Part shown: positions 46,584 to 54,267 of the stretch, piece after piece
How the letters are laid out: every line of letters begins with the position of its first letter
Numbering within the stretch: position 1 is the first letter of the stretch
Origin: Rhizobium sp. NZLR1
GTDB lineage: Bacteria > Pseudomonadota > Alphaproteobacteria > Rhizobiales > Rhizobiaceae
Assembly: GCF_017357385.1 (NCBI RefSeq)
Contig: NZ_CP071637.1
Coordinates: forward strand, 124,001 to 188,000
Length of the DNA: 64,000 nucleotides
Direction of reading: 5' to 3'
The notes under the pieces: model-generated
Database searches by the model: none
Seen by the model: only the letters and a program-made list of their open reading frames with translations
What the model was told of the DNA's origin: nothing
Position numbers and translations under genes: made by a program

Positions 46584-47399
46584 ATGAAGCGTATTCTAAC
46601 ATTTACAGCAATGGCTCTGCTGGCCCAGGCCGCATCCAGTTTCGCAGCCGACTGTGCGACAAAGGTCAAAACCGTCCAGGAAGGTAAGCTGATCGTTGCT
46701 GCCTACGACTACCCGCCTTTCTCGGTCACCTCGGGCCAGGGCATTTCCGGCATCGACGTCGACATTGTCACCCGCGCCGCCAAGGAAAATTGTCTGGAGG
46801 TTGTTCCCATGGTGCTCGATCCGGCGGCAACAATCCAGGCGGTCGTCAGCGGCAAGGCAGACGTTGCTATCGGAAGCTGGAACCGCACCGAAAAACGAGC
46901 CAAGGCCGTGTCGATGTCGGCGCCGACCTATCTCGATCCAATGGGGATCTTCTCCAAGGATGGCGCAGACACTGTGGCCGCCTTCGACGGCAAGAATGTC
47001 GGTACCGTTCAGGGCTATCTTTGGGTTGGCGAGATGCAGACGATGCTCGGACCCAAGTTGAAGCTTTATCCGACGCCTGTGGCGCTCGCACAGGACCTAG
47101 AAGCCGGACGTATCGATATCGCCGCGGACGGTTACAATTCAGGCGCTTACATCCAGAAGACGGCGGACGGCTACAAGGGCATCCAGATCAAGCTCGCAAA
47201 GCCTGACGAGCGCATCCAGGCTTCGATCCTGCCCGCCCAGGCCGGCGTGATCTACACGAAGGGGAATGAATCGCTCGGGGCCGCCCTCGACAAAAGCATC
47301 GAAAGCCAGCACAAGGATGGGACGATTGTAAAAGAACTAGAAGCTGCCGGCTTTGACAAGAAGGTCGGAGACGTCGGTGAGCCTCGTATGGTGAAGTAG
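46584..47399 (+). CDS. orphan transporter substrate-binding protein (SBP_bac_3)
   Basis: About 271 aa from ATG 46584, with AGAGAGGGA upstream. The signal peptide (MKRILTFTAMALLAQAASSFA) is followed by ADCATKVKTVQEGKLIVAAYDYPPFSV, GIDVDIVTRAAKENCLEV, DPAATIQAVVSGKADVAIGSWNRTEKRA, GTVQGYLWVGEMQTMLG and DERIQASILPAQAGVIYTKGNESLG. The same ordered segments appear in the protein at 28276, and both lack a neighbouring permease. They may use a shared importer elsewhere or act as receptors. A strong terminator follows. Confidence 0.88.
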   Translation: MKRILTFTAMALLAQAASSFAADCATKVKTVQEGKLIVAAYDYPPFSVTSGQGISGIDVDIVTRAAKENCLEVVPMVLDPAATIQAVVSGKADVAIGSWNRTEKRAKAVSMSAPTYLDPMGIFSKDGADTVAAFDGKNVGTVQGYLWVGEMQTMLGPKLKLYPTPVALAQDLEAGRIDIAADGYNSGAYIQKTADGYKGIQIKLAKPDERIQASILPAQAGVIYTKGNESLGAALDKSIESQHKDGTIVKELEAAGFDKKVGDVGEPRMVK

Positions 47400-47422
47400 T
47401 CCTTTTCAGCCTTTTTACAGTG

Positions 47423-47461
47423 AAGACCGCTTCGGGCAGCCGAAGCGGTCTTTTGGTTTTT
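47423..47461 (+). terminator. rho-independent terminator
   Basis: AAGACCGCTTCGG (47423-47435) pairs perfectly with CCGAAGCGGTCTT (47440-47452) over a 4-nt loop (GCAG). TTGGTTTTT follows. Confidence 0.85.
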
Positions 47462-47609
47462 GCGGCCGTCCATGCTTGGTGGCTTGAACGGCTTTGCGAG
47501 CTTACGTCCGGGTTCTATTTTTCCGGCAACGGATCTCGGGTAAGGTCGTCGGCAAGACCATTGCGTGTCCGGCGTCGATTGGAACGGGACGTGACCGCGG
47601 AGGAACTAT

Positions 47610-48503
47610 ATGTTGAACTGGCCTGGCATTCCCGATGATGCAATTGAGTTCTTTTACAAGGTGTTCGCCGAGGCGAACCGCATCGTGTCGGAGCGATTGA
47701 TCAATGTTCCCAACATCCGCGAAACCAGCCTGGATGATGGGCTCATCGAAGCAATTATACCCTCTTGCGCCCCAAGACTTCTGCCGTCCGGAGCGGTCGT
47801 GCAAATGGACGTGCACAATATCGGTGGCCTGCGACGTCTCTACAGTTGGGAGACAGCCGATATTGCAATCCTTGTTTTCGTCTACCGGGCCGAGGCGCTT
47901 ATTGCGCAAAAGATTGGTCTATTACAGTCCAAGCGGCTCTACCCCGAGAACAATGATGTCCAGGACGAAGACCCGGTGGGATTTCAATATGGCATGAACG
48001 AGTTTCTGCGTCGGGATCCTCACTCACCGTTGCACAAGTTGCACGTCCAGTATGATTTCGTGGACGGCTGTAAATATGCTGCCCTGAAAGCGGGCAGCAA
48101 GCAGGTGGCGGCGATGAAGGACATGAATAACGTCTTTGGCGAGGTCGTCTACTACCTCCTTTATAATCCACCAACCGTGCCGTCATCGACCCGGTATCCC
48201 GTCAAGGAGTATGTCCGATTTGAAGAGGCTCCGGTCGGTTGCCGCGTGCGGACGGCGGGCGCCGTCGAGACGTCGCTGGAAGCCCTCAAGGAGGGAGAAT
48301 CGCCCACATATGCTCAGCTCGAGGGTGCGCAGGCTTCCGGCAATTGGCGCCTTGAATCCTGGGTCGTTGATCTTTTGAAATGCAATGTCGGGCAGCAGTT
48401 TGATGAGAGCCGAGAGGAAAAAGTCGCTCAAATGCTGGAGCGGCGGTCGGGACCGATCGGGGCGGCGATCGCGATATCCATCGCCTTGCCTGAGGATAGC
48501 TGA
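47610..48503 (+). CDS. unrecognised protein with a PD-(D/E)XK-like QxK motif
   Basis: A 297-aa protein of unassigned family, with no signal peptide or membrane segment. The segment ETADIAILVFV (Asp84), then LLQSKRLYP (Gln106, Lys108), resembles the D...(Q)xK active site of Mrr-type restriction-endonuclease folds, where QxK replaces ExK. The upstream Glu47 (DGLIEAII) sits where a nuclease alpha-helix Glu often lies. The remainder (residues of about 130-290) is rich in charged and aromatic residues. It stands alone after a strong terminator and is not obviously part of the catabolic regulon. No function is assigned; the motif reading is inference. Confidence 0.65.
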   Translation: MLNWPGIPDDAIEFFYKVFAEANRIVSERLINVPNIRETSLDDGLIEAIIPSCAPRLLPSGAVVQMDVHNIGGLRRLYSWETADIAILVFVYRAEALIAQKIGLLQSKRLYPENNDVQDEDPVGFQYGMNEFLRRDPHSPLHKLHVQYDFVDGCKYAALKAGSKQVAAMKDMNNVFGEVVYYLLYNPPTVPSSTRYPVKEYVRFEEAPVGCRVRTAGAVETSLEALKEGESPTYAQLEGAQASGNWRLESWVVDLLKCNVGQQFDESREEKVAQMLERRSGPIGAAIAISIALPEDS

Positions 48504-48566
48504 TCCGGTGTTGGTGTTTCGATGAGCCGGGCGCCTCTCGGATGGGACGCCCGCTCGCCTGATCGG

Positions 48567-49385
48567 TCAAGCAGTCCAGCCCGCGGCGGCCATGTCCCTG
48601 TTCAATTCCTTGCGCTCGCGCGCGTAGTCGACAATATCGTCGGGAAGCGTGCGAATACGGGTCTTCGACTGAAGCTCCTCGGAGATATGGGCAACGACGC
48701 CGGGGAACGTCGACAGAAGGGCAAGACCTGTCATTTCGTCGGGGGTGAACGACATTTCCGTGAGGATGGCGGCCATCATGCCGACTTCGTTGATGGCCAT
48801 CTCGGGCTTGTTCACCCGCTTGATGAAAGCGCGATGAACCGCTTCATACCAGTCGCAGACATCACCCCACACGCCCGCCTCGGCAGCAATCGTCTTAAGC
48901 TTCTGCGCTCGCGGGTCGAGATATTTGAAGTTCGGATGGCCGAAGCCGCCAACGCGCATCTTCGTCTGGCGGATCTCGTCGACCGCGGCTTCCGCACATT
49001 CGTCGATGGATGCGCCGGGCTTGCGGTGCGTGTCGTAGGTGTTGCGAATGAAGGTCCCGGCGCTATCAGGCGCAAGCGTATATTCGCCTGCCGAAAGCAT
49101 TGCCGTCGCAAGACCGGCAACCATTGAGGGATTGCCGGAGACACAGTAGCGAGCTGCCACGGTTCCCGGCTTCTTCAGAGAATAATCGAGGACGGAGCAA
49201 AGGACCGCGTCGATCATCTTCGTCTGTCCCGGTGTCGGGAGCTTTCCGCGAATGAGCAGATAGGTTGCCGCCGCAAAGGACATGTTGCCGATAATGTCGC
49301 CCAGGCTGTAGCCGCGGATGAAGACATCTGCATCCTCAACATCGCTCACGCTGGTAGTCCACGACTTTCGCACATCGGTGGGCAT
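48567..49385 (-). CDS. citrate synthase-fold protein (citryl-CoA lyase-like), altered catalytic residues
   Basis: A 272-aa protein, much shorter than citrate synthase (about 430 aa) and near citryl-CoA-lyase size. FGHPNFKYLDPRAQKL keeps the His of the GHxxY/FK-DPR motif. However, the segment aligned to the HGGA motif (AGEYTLAPDSAGTFI) has no His, and the usual Asp in the N-I-D-G motif aligns to AINEVGMMAAIL without Asp. Catalysis may therefore differ. It is divergent from the hot-dog thioesterase gene with a shared control element. Confidence 0.75.
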   Translation of the reverse strand: MPTDVRKSWTTSVSDVEDADVFIRGYSLGDIIGNMSFAAATYLLIRGKLPTPGQTKMIDAVLCSVLDYSLKKPGTVAARYCVSGNPSMVAGLATAMLSAGEYTLAPDSAGTFIRNTYDTHRKPGASIDECAEAAVDEIRQTKMRVGGFGHPNFKYLDPRAQKLKTIAAEAGVWGDVCDWYEAVHRAFIKRVNKPEMAINEVGMMAAILTEMSFTPDEMTGLALLSTFPGVVAHISEELQSKTRIRTLPDDIVDYARERKELNRDMAAAGWTA

Positions 49386-49463
49386 CTACTCGGTCCTTCC
49401 TGAACTGGTATTCCGACCATCGACTGGCCGCTCGCCAAAATAGTTATCAAGGATCGAAATATT

Positions 49464-49498
49464 TGTCCAGCGGGTATGTTTTTTGGATTTTATGGTAT
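49464..49498. promoter_or_regulatory. bipartite 21-bp-spaced operator, element F (weaker)
   Basis: The units are TGTCCAGCGGGTAT (49464) and GGATTTTATGGTAT (49485), with linker GTTTTTT. It lies between the citrate-synthase-like gene (start 49385) and the thioesterase gene (start 49573). Confidence 0.4.
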
Positions 49499-49572
49499 AA
49501 TTTCTTTTGGAGGCGATCGTTGCGAATCCGTCCCGCGCTGAGCTGATCGCGGCATCATCATTGGAGGCTCTT

Positions 49573-49998
49573 TTGAGAACTTACTCTGGCGTGGTTTATC
49601 CTTTGAATTGTGATGCCATGGGCCACATGAACGTCCAGTATTATGTTGCCGCTTTCGACCAAGCGATGTGGCACTTGGTTCATTCCCTGGGCTACCGCGC
49701 AGAGTGGCAGACAGAGCGTAGCCAAGGCTGGGCGGACGTCCAGCACACGGTGAGCTTTTCAAAGGAGCTTAAGATCGGCAGCCTCTTCTACATCAATAGT
49801 AACGTCGGACGAGTGGGACAAACGTCACTGACAACGCTCCATAAGCTCTACGATATGGCCGGCAACCTCTCCGCGGCGAACGAGATCAAATCGGTCTACT
49901 TCGACCTCAAGGAGCGGAGAAGCTTGCCGTTGCCTGACGTGATCAGATTGGAGGCAGAGCAGTCGCTCTTCAGGCTCCAGGACATTCAGCCGCTCTAA
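49573..49998 (+). CDS. hot-dog thioesterase (4-hydroxybenzoyl-CoA thioesterase-like)
   Basis: About 141 aa from TTG 49573 with GGAGG 5 bp upstream. A longer frame to TTG 49507 adds 22 residues without a ribosome-binding site. VVYPLNCDAMGHMNVQYYVAAFDQAMWHL is the hot-dog signature, with the active-site Asp in CDAMGHMN. The family cleaves acyl- or aroyl-CoA esters. A 30-bp gap separates it from the NDH-2 gene. Confidence 0.85.
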   Translation: MRTYSGVVYPLNCDAMGHMNVQYYVAAFDQAMWHLVHSLGYRAEWQTERSQGWADVQHTVSFSKELKIGSLFYINSNVGRVGQTSLTTLHKLYDMAGNLSAANEIKSVYFDLKERRSLPLPDVIRLEAEQSLFRLQDIQPL

Positions 49999-50028
49999 CC
50001 CGACGCGCAAACCACAGGCAGGGCCCGT

Positions 50029-51303
50029 ATGAAAGATCATCATCTCGTCGTCGTCGGTGGCGGGTTCGCCGGCCTGCAACTGATCAACGACCTCAAGGGC
50101 GTTCCGACCCGGATAACGCTCATAGACAGGCGCAACCATCACCTTTTCCAGCCTCTGCTCTACCAAGTGGCAACGACACTCTTGGCGACATCGGAAATCG
50201 CCTGGCCGATCCGCTCTCTTTATCGGAACCGGTCGGAGGTGACGACGCTGCTCGGCGAGGTCGTTTCCGTGGACGCGAAAGCCAATGAGCTGTCGCTCAG
50301 CAATGGCGAGGCTATCTCATACGACAGTCTGGTGCTTGCAACGGGCGCAACGCACGCCTACTTCGGCCGGGATGAATGGGAGCCGGTCGCTCCCGGGCTC
50401 AAGACGCTGGAGGATGCGACGACAATCCGTCGACGAGCCTTGCTCGCCTTCGAGAGGGCAGAGGCAACGCGGTCGTCAGGAGAGAAAGCAGCGTTTCTAA
50501 CGTTTGCGATTGTCGGGGCAGGGCCAACAGGTGTTGAGCTTGCGGGGATCATCGCCGAGCTTGCCCACAGAACGCTTCCGCAGGAATTTCGCCGTATCGA
50601 TACGCGTGCGACCCGCGTCCTCCTGATTGAGGCAGGGGGACGGATCTTGCCAAGTTTTGACGAAGCGCTTGCGCGTTATGCACACGATAGCCTGCGTAAG
50701 CGCGGCGTTGAAATCATACTCGGTCGGCCGGTGACCAATTGCTCCGTCGAGGGGGTCACGGTCGGTGACGATTTCATAGCCTGCAAGACCATCATTTGGG
50801 CTGCAGGTGTGAAGGCGTCGCCTGCGGCCAAATGGTTGGGTACAAATTCCGATCGCGCGGGACGCACGATCGTGGATCCGGATCTGACCGTCTCCGGCCA
50901 GCCGAACGTGTTTGTCATTGGCGATACCGCTTGCGTGATCCAAGCTGAGGGGAAGCCTGTGCCAGGGATTGCGCCGGCCGCCAAGCAACAGGGTGCTTAT
51001 GTGGCCAAGGTTCTCCGCGCCCGGCTAGCAGGAAAGAATCCGCCGGGACCATTCCGCTATCGCCATCAAGGCAGCCTCGCGACGATAGGTAACAGTGCAG
51101 CCATCATCGATTTCGGGCGTATCAAACTTAAGGGTTCGCTGGCGTGGTGGATATGGGGTCTTGCCCATATTTATTTTCTCATTGGAACCCGCTGGCGGTT
51201 TGCTGTCGCCTGGAGCTGGCTCTGGATTTCTATCAGCGGCCAGCAGAGTGCCAGACTCATCACGCAACGCGAAACCATCAAGGAGTTTGCCAAGGACGAG
51301 TGA
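50029..51303 (+). CDS. ndh: type II NADH dehydrogenase (NDH-2)
   Basis: A 424-aa non-proton-pumping NADH:quinone oxidoreductase. FAD site HHLVVVGGGFAGLQLINDLKG, VVSVDAKANELSLSNGEAISYDSLVLATGA, the NAD site FAIVGAGPTGVELAGIIAELA, the FAD-binding C-terminal GDTACVIQ and AAKQQGAYVAKVL are typical. A C-terminal amphipathic region (WWIWGLAHIYFLIGTRWRFAVAWSWLWISISGQQSARLI) would attach it to the membrane. It may recycle NADH made by the ALDH and SDR enzymes of the island. Confidence 0.9.
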   Translation: MKDHHLVVVGGGFAGLQLINDLKGVPTRITLIDRRNHHLFQPLLYQVATTLLATSEIAWPIRSLYRNRSEVTTLLGEVVSVDAKANELSLSNGEAISYDSLVLATGATHAYFGRDEWEPVAPGLKTLEDATTIRRRALLAFERAEATRSSGEKAAFLTFAIVGAGPTGVELAGIIAELAHRTLPQEFRRIDTRATRVLLIEAGGRILPSFDEALARYAHDSLRKRGVEIILGRPVTNCSVEGVTVGDDFIACKTIIWAAGVKASPAAKWLGTNSDRAGRTIVDPDLTVSGQPNVFVIGDTACVIQAEGKPVPGIAPAAKQQGAYVAKVLRARLAGKNPPGPFRYRHQGSLATIGNSAAIIDFGRIKLKGSLAWWIWGLAHIYFLIGTRWRFAVAWSWLWISISGQQSARLITQRETIKEFAKDE

Positions 51304-51368
51304 TGAGGCTGCCACTTCCACGATCCGAAAGCCAATCTATCGCAATTTGAATGCATAGACTCTTTTAT

Positions 51369-51403
51369 AGACTTGTCAGTATGTATTTTTGATTGTTAGT
51401 TCG
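51369..51403. promoter_or_regulatory. bipartite 21-bp-spaced operator, element G (weaker)
   Basis: The units are AGACTTGTCAGTAT (51369) and TGATTGTTAGTTCG (51390), with linker GTATTTT. It ends 40 bp before the carboxylesterase start. Confidence 0.4.
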
Positions 51404-51442
51404 GTTTGCGTCGCCTTGTGCGACCGAACCAGGAGGGAACGA

Positions 51443-53128
51443 ATGAGCATAGATAATCGCATCCTGACTATTTCTCGCCGCAACGCTTTGAAATGCGCCG
51501 CCGTCGGGGCCGGAGGAGCACTTCTGAATTTCGCATATCCTGTCTTAGCTGACGCGGCGTTAGACGGGCCGCTCGTGACTACTCACGAGGGAAAGCTTCG
51601 GGGAACATCCACCGACAAGCTCAACATCTTCAAAGGCGTCCAATATGGCGAAACGACTGAGGGGAACGGCCGCTTTCGACAGCCGACGCCCGTAAGACCT
51701 TGGAACGGCATTCGAGAGGCGACTGCGCTTGGCGATCCATGCTTCCAAAACAACCCAGATTGGGTTGGTTGGAAAGAGGATAACAACGGCAGTGAGGACT
51801 GCCTGGTCCTGAACATTTGGAGTGCTCACGGTAGCACGAAAAAGCCAGTGATGGTGTTTTTCCATGGTGGCTCTTACATGTACGGTTCTGGTGGTGCGCC
51901 AATGTATGACGCTGCCCATCTTGCCGAACGTGGCGACGTCTTGGCGGTGACCGTCAACCATCGCATTCACATGCTTGGCTTTATGCACCTCGCAGGTCTG
52001 TCTGCAGATTACAAGGGATGCTCCAACGCTGGACTGCTTGATCTCGTTGAGGCGCTCCGATGGATCAAGAGAAACATTGCCGCCTTCGGCGGTGACGCCG
52101 AGAATGTCACTATCTTCGGGGAGTCGGGTGGGGGCGGAAAAGTCAGCTGCTTATTGGCAATGCCTGCGGCAAATGGGCTCTTCCATAGAGCGATTGTTCA
52201 GAGCGGATCTCAGTTGCGCTTACGCTCTGCTGAAAAAGCAACAGCGGACGCAAGAGCAGCTCTAAAGCTGTTGGGCGTCTCCGAAGACAATCTCCACGCC
52301 TTGGAGAGCATTCCGCCGCAGACGATTTGGGATACCTACATCAAAGTATCAGAAGCGAACATTCGTGGCGGTTTTTCAGACATTGCCTTCTCGCCGGTAC
52401 TCGACCCGGACACACTGCCGTTTCACCCTGGTTCACCGGAAGCGATTGACAATTCGAAGAGCATTCCTCTCCTTGTCGGCACCAACGAAGCCGAGGGCAC
52501 GTTTCCGCTTTTGATTGCTAACTTGCTTAAAGCTCCGGCCGATGAGAAGTCAGTCATCGGAATTCTGGAGCAGCTGTTTTCGAAGGTTGTAGATGAAAGT
52601 CGGACGAAACTCGCCGAATTGATTGATGCAACAAAGAAAAAGAACCCGGACATTGATCCCTACCACCTGCTTGTGGCGGTCTCTACTGAGTTGTGGATGA
52701 CGCGTGATGCCATCGAACAGGCAGAATCCCGTTTCGAGCACAGTGCGTCCGATGTCTACATGTATCGCTTTGGCTGGAAGGAACCTTGCTTTGGTGGAGA
52801 ATGGGCTACGCATGCGGCCGAATTACCGTTCTTGTTCGACCATCTCGACATCGACTTGATTTGGGGAGACTCAAATCTCGACGCTGCTCGCCAGAAGCTC
52901 GATCCTAATGGGAATAGACACAAGCTCCGTGACGCTGTGATAGGTTTGTGGTCGAGCTTTGCGCGAGATGGAAAGCCATTCGCAAACGCGTTGCCCACAT
53001 GGCCGGCCTACGACACCAAGACGAGACAAGTCATGCGGCTCGACAGTGAATCCGTCGTCATTGCCGATCCATTAGGTGGCGACGTTCGCAAACTCCTTGC
53101 GAGCCTTGACGTGGGTGTGGGATCATAA
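51443..53128 (+). CDS. type B carboxylesterase, Tat-type signal
   Basis: About 561 aa from ATG 51443, with AGGAGGG upstream. The N-terminus (TISRRNALKCAAVGAGGALLNFAYPVLADA) has a twin-Arg signal pattern, so export is expected. The carboxylesterase signature shows PVMVFFHGGSYMYGSGG (oxyanion hole), the nucleophile Ser228 in FGESGGGGKV, and a catalytic His candidate in GEWATHAAELPFLFDHLD. The acid is likely the Glu of VGTNEAEGTFPL. It would hydrolyse an ester outside the cytoplasm. An element of the regulon lies 40 bp upstream. Confidence 0.88.
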   Translation: MSIDNRILTISRRNALKCAAVGAGGALLNFAYPVLADAALDGPLVTTHEGKLRGTSTDKLNIFKGVQYGETTEGNGRFRQPTPVRPWNGIREATALGDPCFQNNPDWVGWKEDNNGSEDCLVLNIWSAHGSTKKPVMVFFHGGSYMYGSGGAPMYDAAHLAERGDVLAVTVNHRIHMLGFMHLAGLSADYKGCSNAGLLDLVEALRWIKRNIAAFGGDAENVTIFGESGGGGKVSCLLAMPAANGLFHRAIVQSGSQLRLRSAEKATADARAALKLLGVSEDNLHALESIPPQTIWDTYIKVSEANIRGGFSDIAFSPVLDPDTLPFHPGSPEAIDNSKSIPLLVGTNEAEGTFPLLIANLLKAPADEKSVIGILEQLFSKVVDESRTKLAELIDATKKKNPDIDPYHLLVAVSTELWMTRDAIEQAESRFEHSASDVYMYRFGWKEPCFGGEWATHAAELPFLFDHLDIDLIWGDSNLDAARQKLDPNGNRHKLRDAVIGLWSSFARDGKPFANALPTWPAYDTKTRQVMRLDSESVVIADPLGGDVRKLLASLDVGVGS

Positions 53129-53765
53129 CGGGGTCGGCACAGCGCATATCGCACGTGCCTGTCGCCTTGGCAGCTTCAGACGACATCGTGTAGGGCAAGT
53201 GCTTTGTGCTTCGACATCGCGCTGTCGTCTCTCGGAGCGTCGAGCACGATGAGCCGCTGCTGGTTCCAGTAGTAGTTTGCTACAGGCCCAACGCTTCCAT
53301 TTGGGCCTGCAAGCTCTTTTGGGCTGCCAGGAAAGGCGGAGGTCTGCTCAATTCGGCACAGCTCGATGACAGCATCCAGTCTGCAGCGCTTCTGGCGGAG
53401 CGTTTTATCCAGTGCAACAGCTTGCTGGATCGTTTCTGGCAAACCATGCAGCATAAAGCCATTGCGCGCATCCGAATCAGAAAGTCGCTCAATCACTACT
53501 CCTTGCGTGGTATCGTTCTAAGATGACACCGCCGCCTTCCATCTTCTGCTGGGCGGCTGCGCCACCTACCGTTCCGTTTCTGACGGCCTCGCGTAGCATC
53601 TCTCCTGGAGAAAAATGCGGAAAAGACAGTCTTTTTGAAACAGGCTATGCCTGGGCGCCGATTCCTGCCAGATGAGAACCAATGATGACCATTCACATGG
53701 AAACAATTGTTCGTTGAGCATCGGCGCGTTCACGGCGCAGGCCGGTGAGCCGTTTCGGATTTCTA
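53129..53765. other. 637-bp gap holding a decayed adenylate kinase gene
   Basis: Apart from the adk remnant (listed separately) no gene is visible. The region lies between the convergent carboxylesterase and MaoC-like genes. Confidence 0.6.
53176..53605 (-). pseudogene. adk: adenylate kinase remnant, frameshifted
   Basis: Two minus-strand pieces in different frames read as one adenylate kinase. The N-side piece includes GEMLREAVRNGTVGGAAAQQKM and continues VILERYHARSSD before a stop. The second piece is MIERLSDSDARNGFMLHG, then LPETIQQAVALDKTL and CRLDAVIEL. These match the Adk nucleotide-binding region (GDMLRAAV..GT) and the core (DARxGFILDGFPRTxxQAxALDxxL...DAVIEL). The P-loop end and part of the middle (LID) are not intact. 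A complete adk is present at 58648. The C-terminal part (YYWNQQRLIVLDAPRDD) fits the Adk C-terminus loosely. Confidence 0.75.
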
Positions 53766-54230
53766 TTAGGATACGATCTGCCGTAGGGGATTGCGCAGGA
53801 CGAGGTTCTTAATGATCGCCGAAAATACCCGAACGCCGTTGTCATCGTAGGTTTCTGCGAGCCAATGAACAATGCCGAGGTGAGGCTTGCTTCGAGACTC
53901 GCGTAAAGACTTCACCGTGAAAGTCGCGCTGAGCTTACTTTCAGGAAGCAGCGGCTTGAGGAAACGCATTTCATCCACGCCCAGCCCTGCAATAGCATTG
54001 CCCGTGAAGACCCCAGCGTTGACGCCCAGTCGCATAGTTAGCGCGTACGAGTGTGCCCCACTCGCGACAAGAGTCGCGAAGAAGCTGTTGGCTGCTCCTT
54101 CTTCACTCAGGTGAAACGGTTGTGGATCGAACTCGCGGGCAAATCGGATAATGGCGCCCCTCGTCAGCAAAATAGGCTCGCTACGAACACCGAAGCCAAT
54201 CGACAGGTCTTCAAACCATAGATCTTTCAC
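53766..54230 (-). CDS. MaoC-family dehydratase (hot-dog)
   Basis: A 154-aa protein from GTG 54230, with TAGGAGG upstream. FAREFDPQPFHLSEEGA carries the hydratase-type Asp/His pair, followed by FATLVASGAHSYALTMRL and LGVDEMRFLKPLLPESKLSATFTV. It is a single-domain (R)-specific enoyl hydratase/dehydratase-like protein. It follows etfD by about 37 bp and completes the electron-transfer operon. Confidence 0.9.
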   Translation of the reverse strand: MKDLWFEDLSIGFGVRSEPILLTRGAIIRFAREFDPQPFHLSEEGAANSFFATLVASGAHSYALTMRLGVNAGVFTGNAIAGLGVDEMRFLKPLLPESKLSATFTVKSLRESRSKPHLGIVHWLAETYDDNGVRVFSAIIKNLVLRNPLRQIVS

Positions 54231-54267
54231 TTGAGCCTCCTACGAATTCGTGACCGGACGGCCACGG

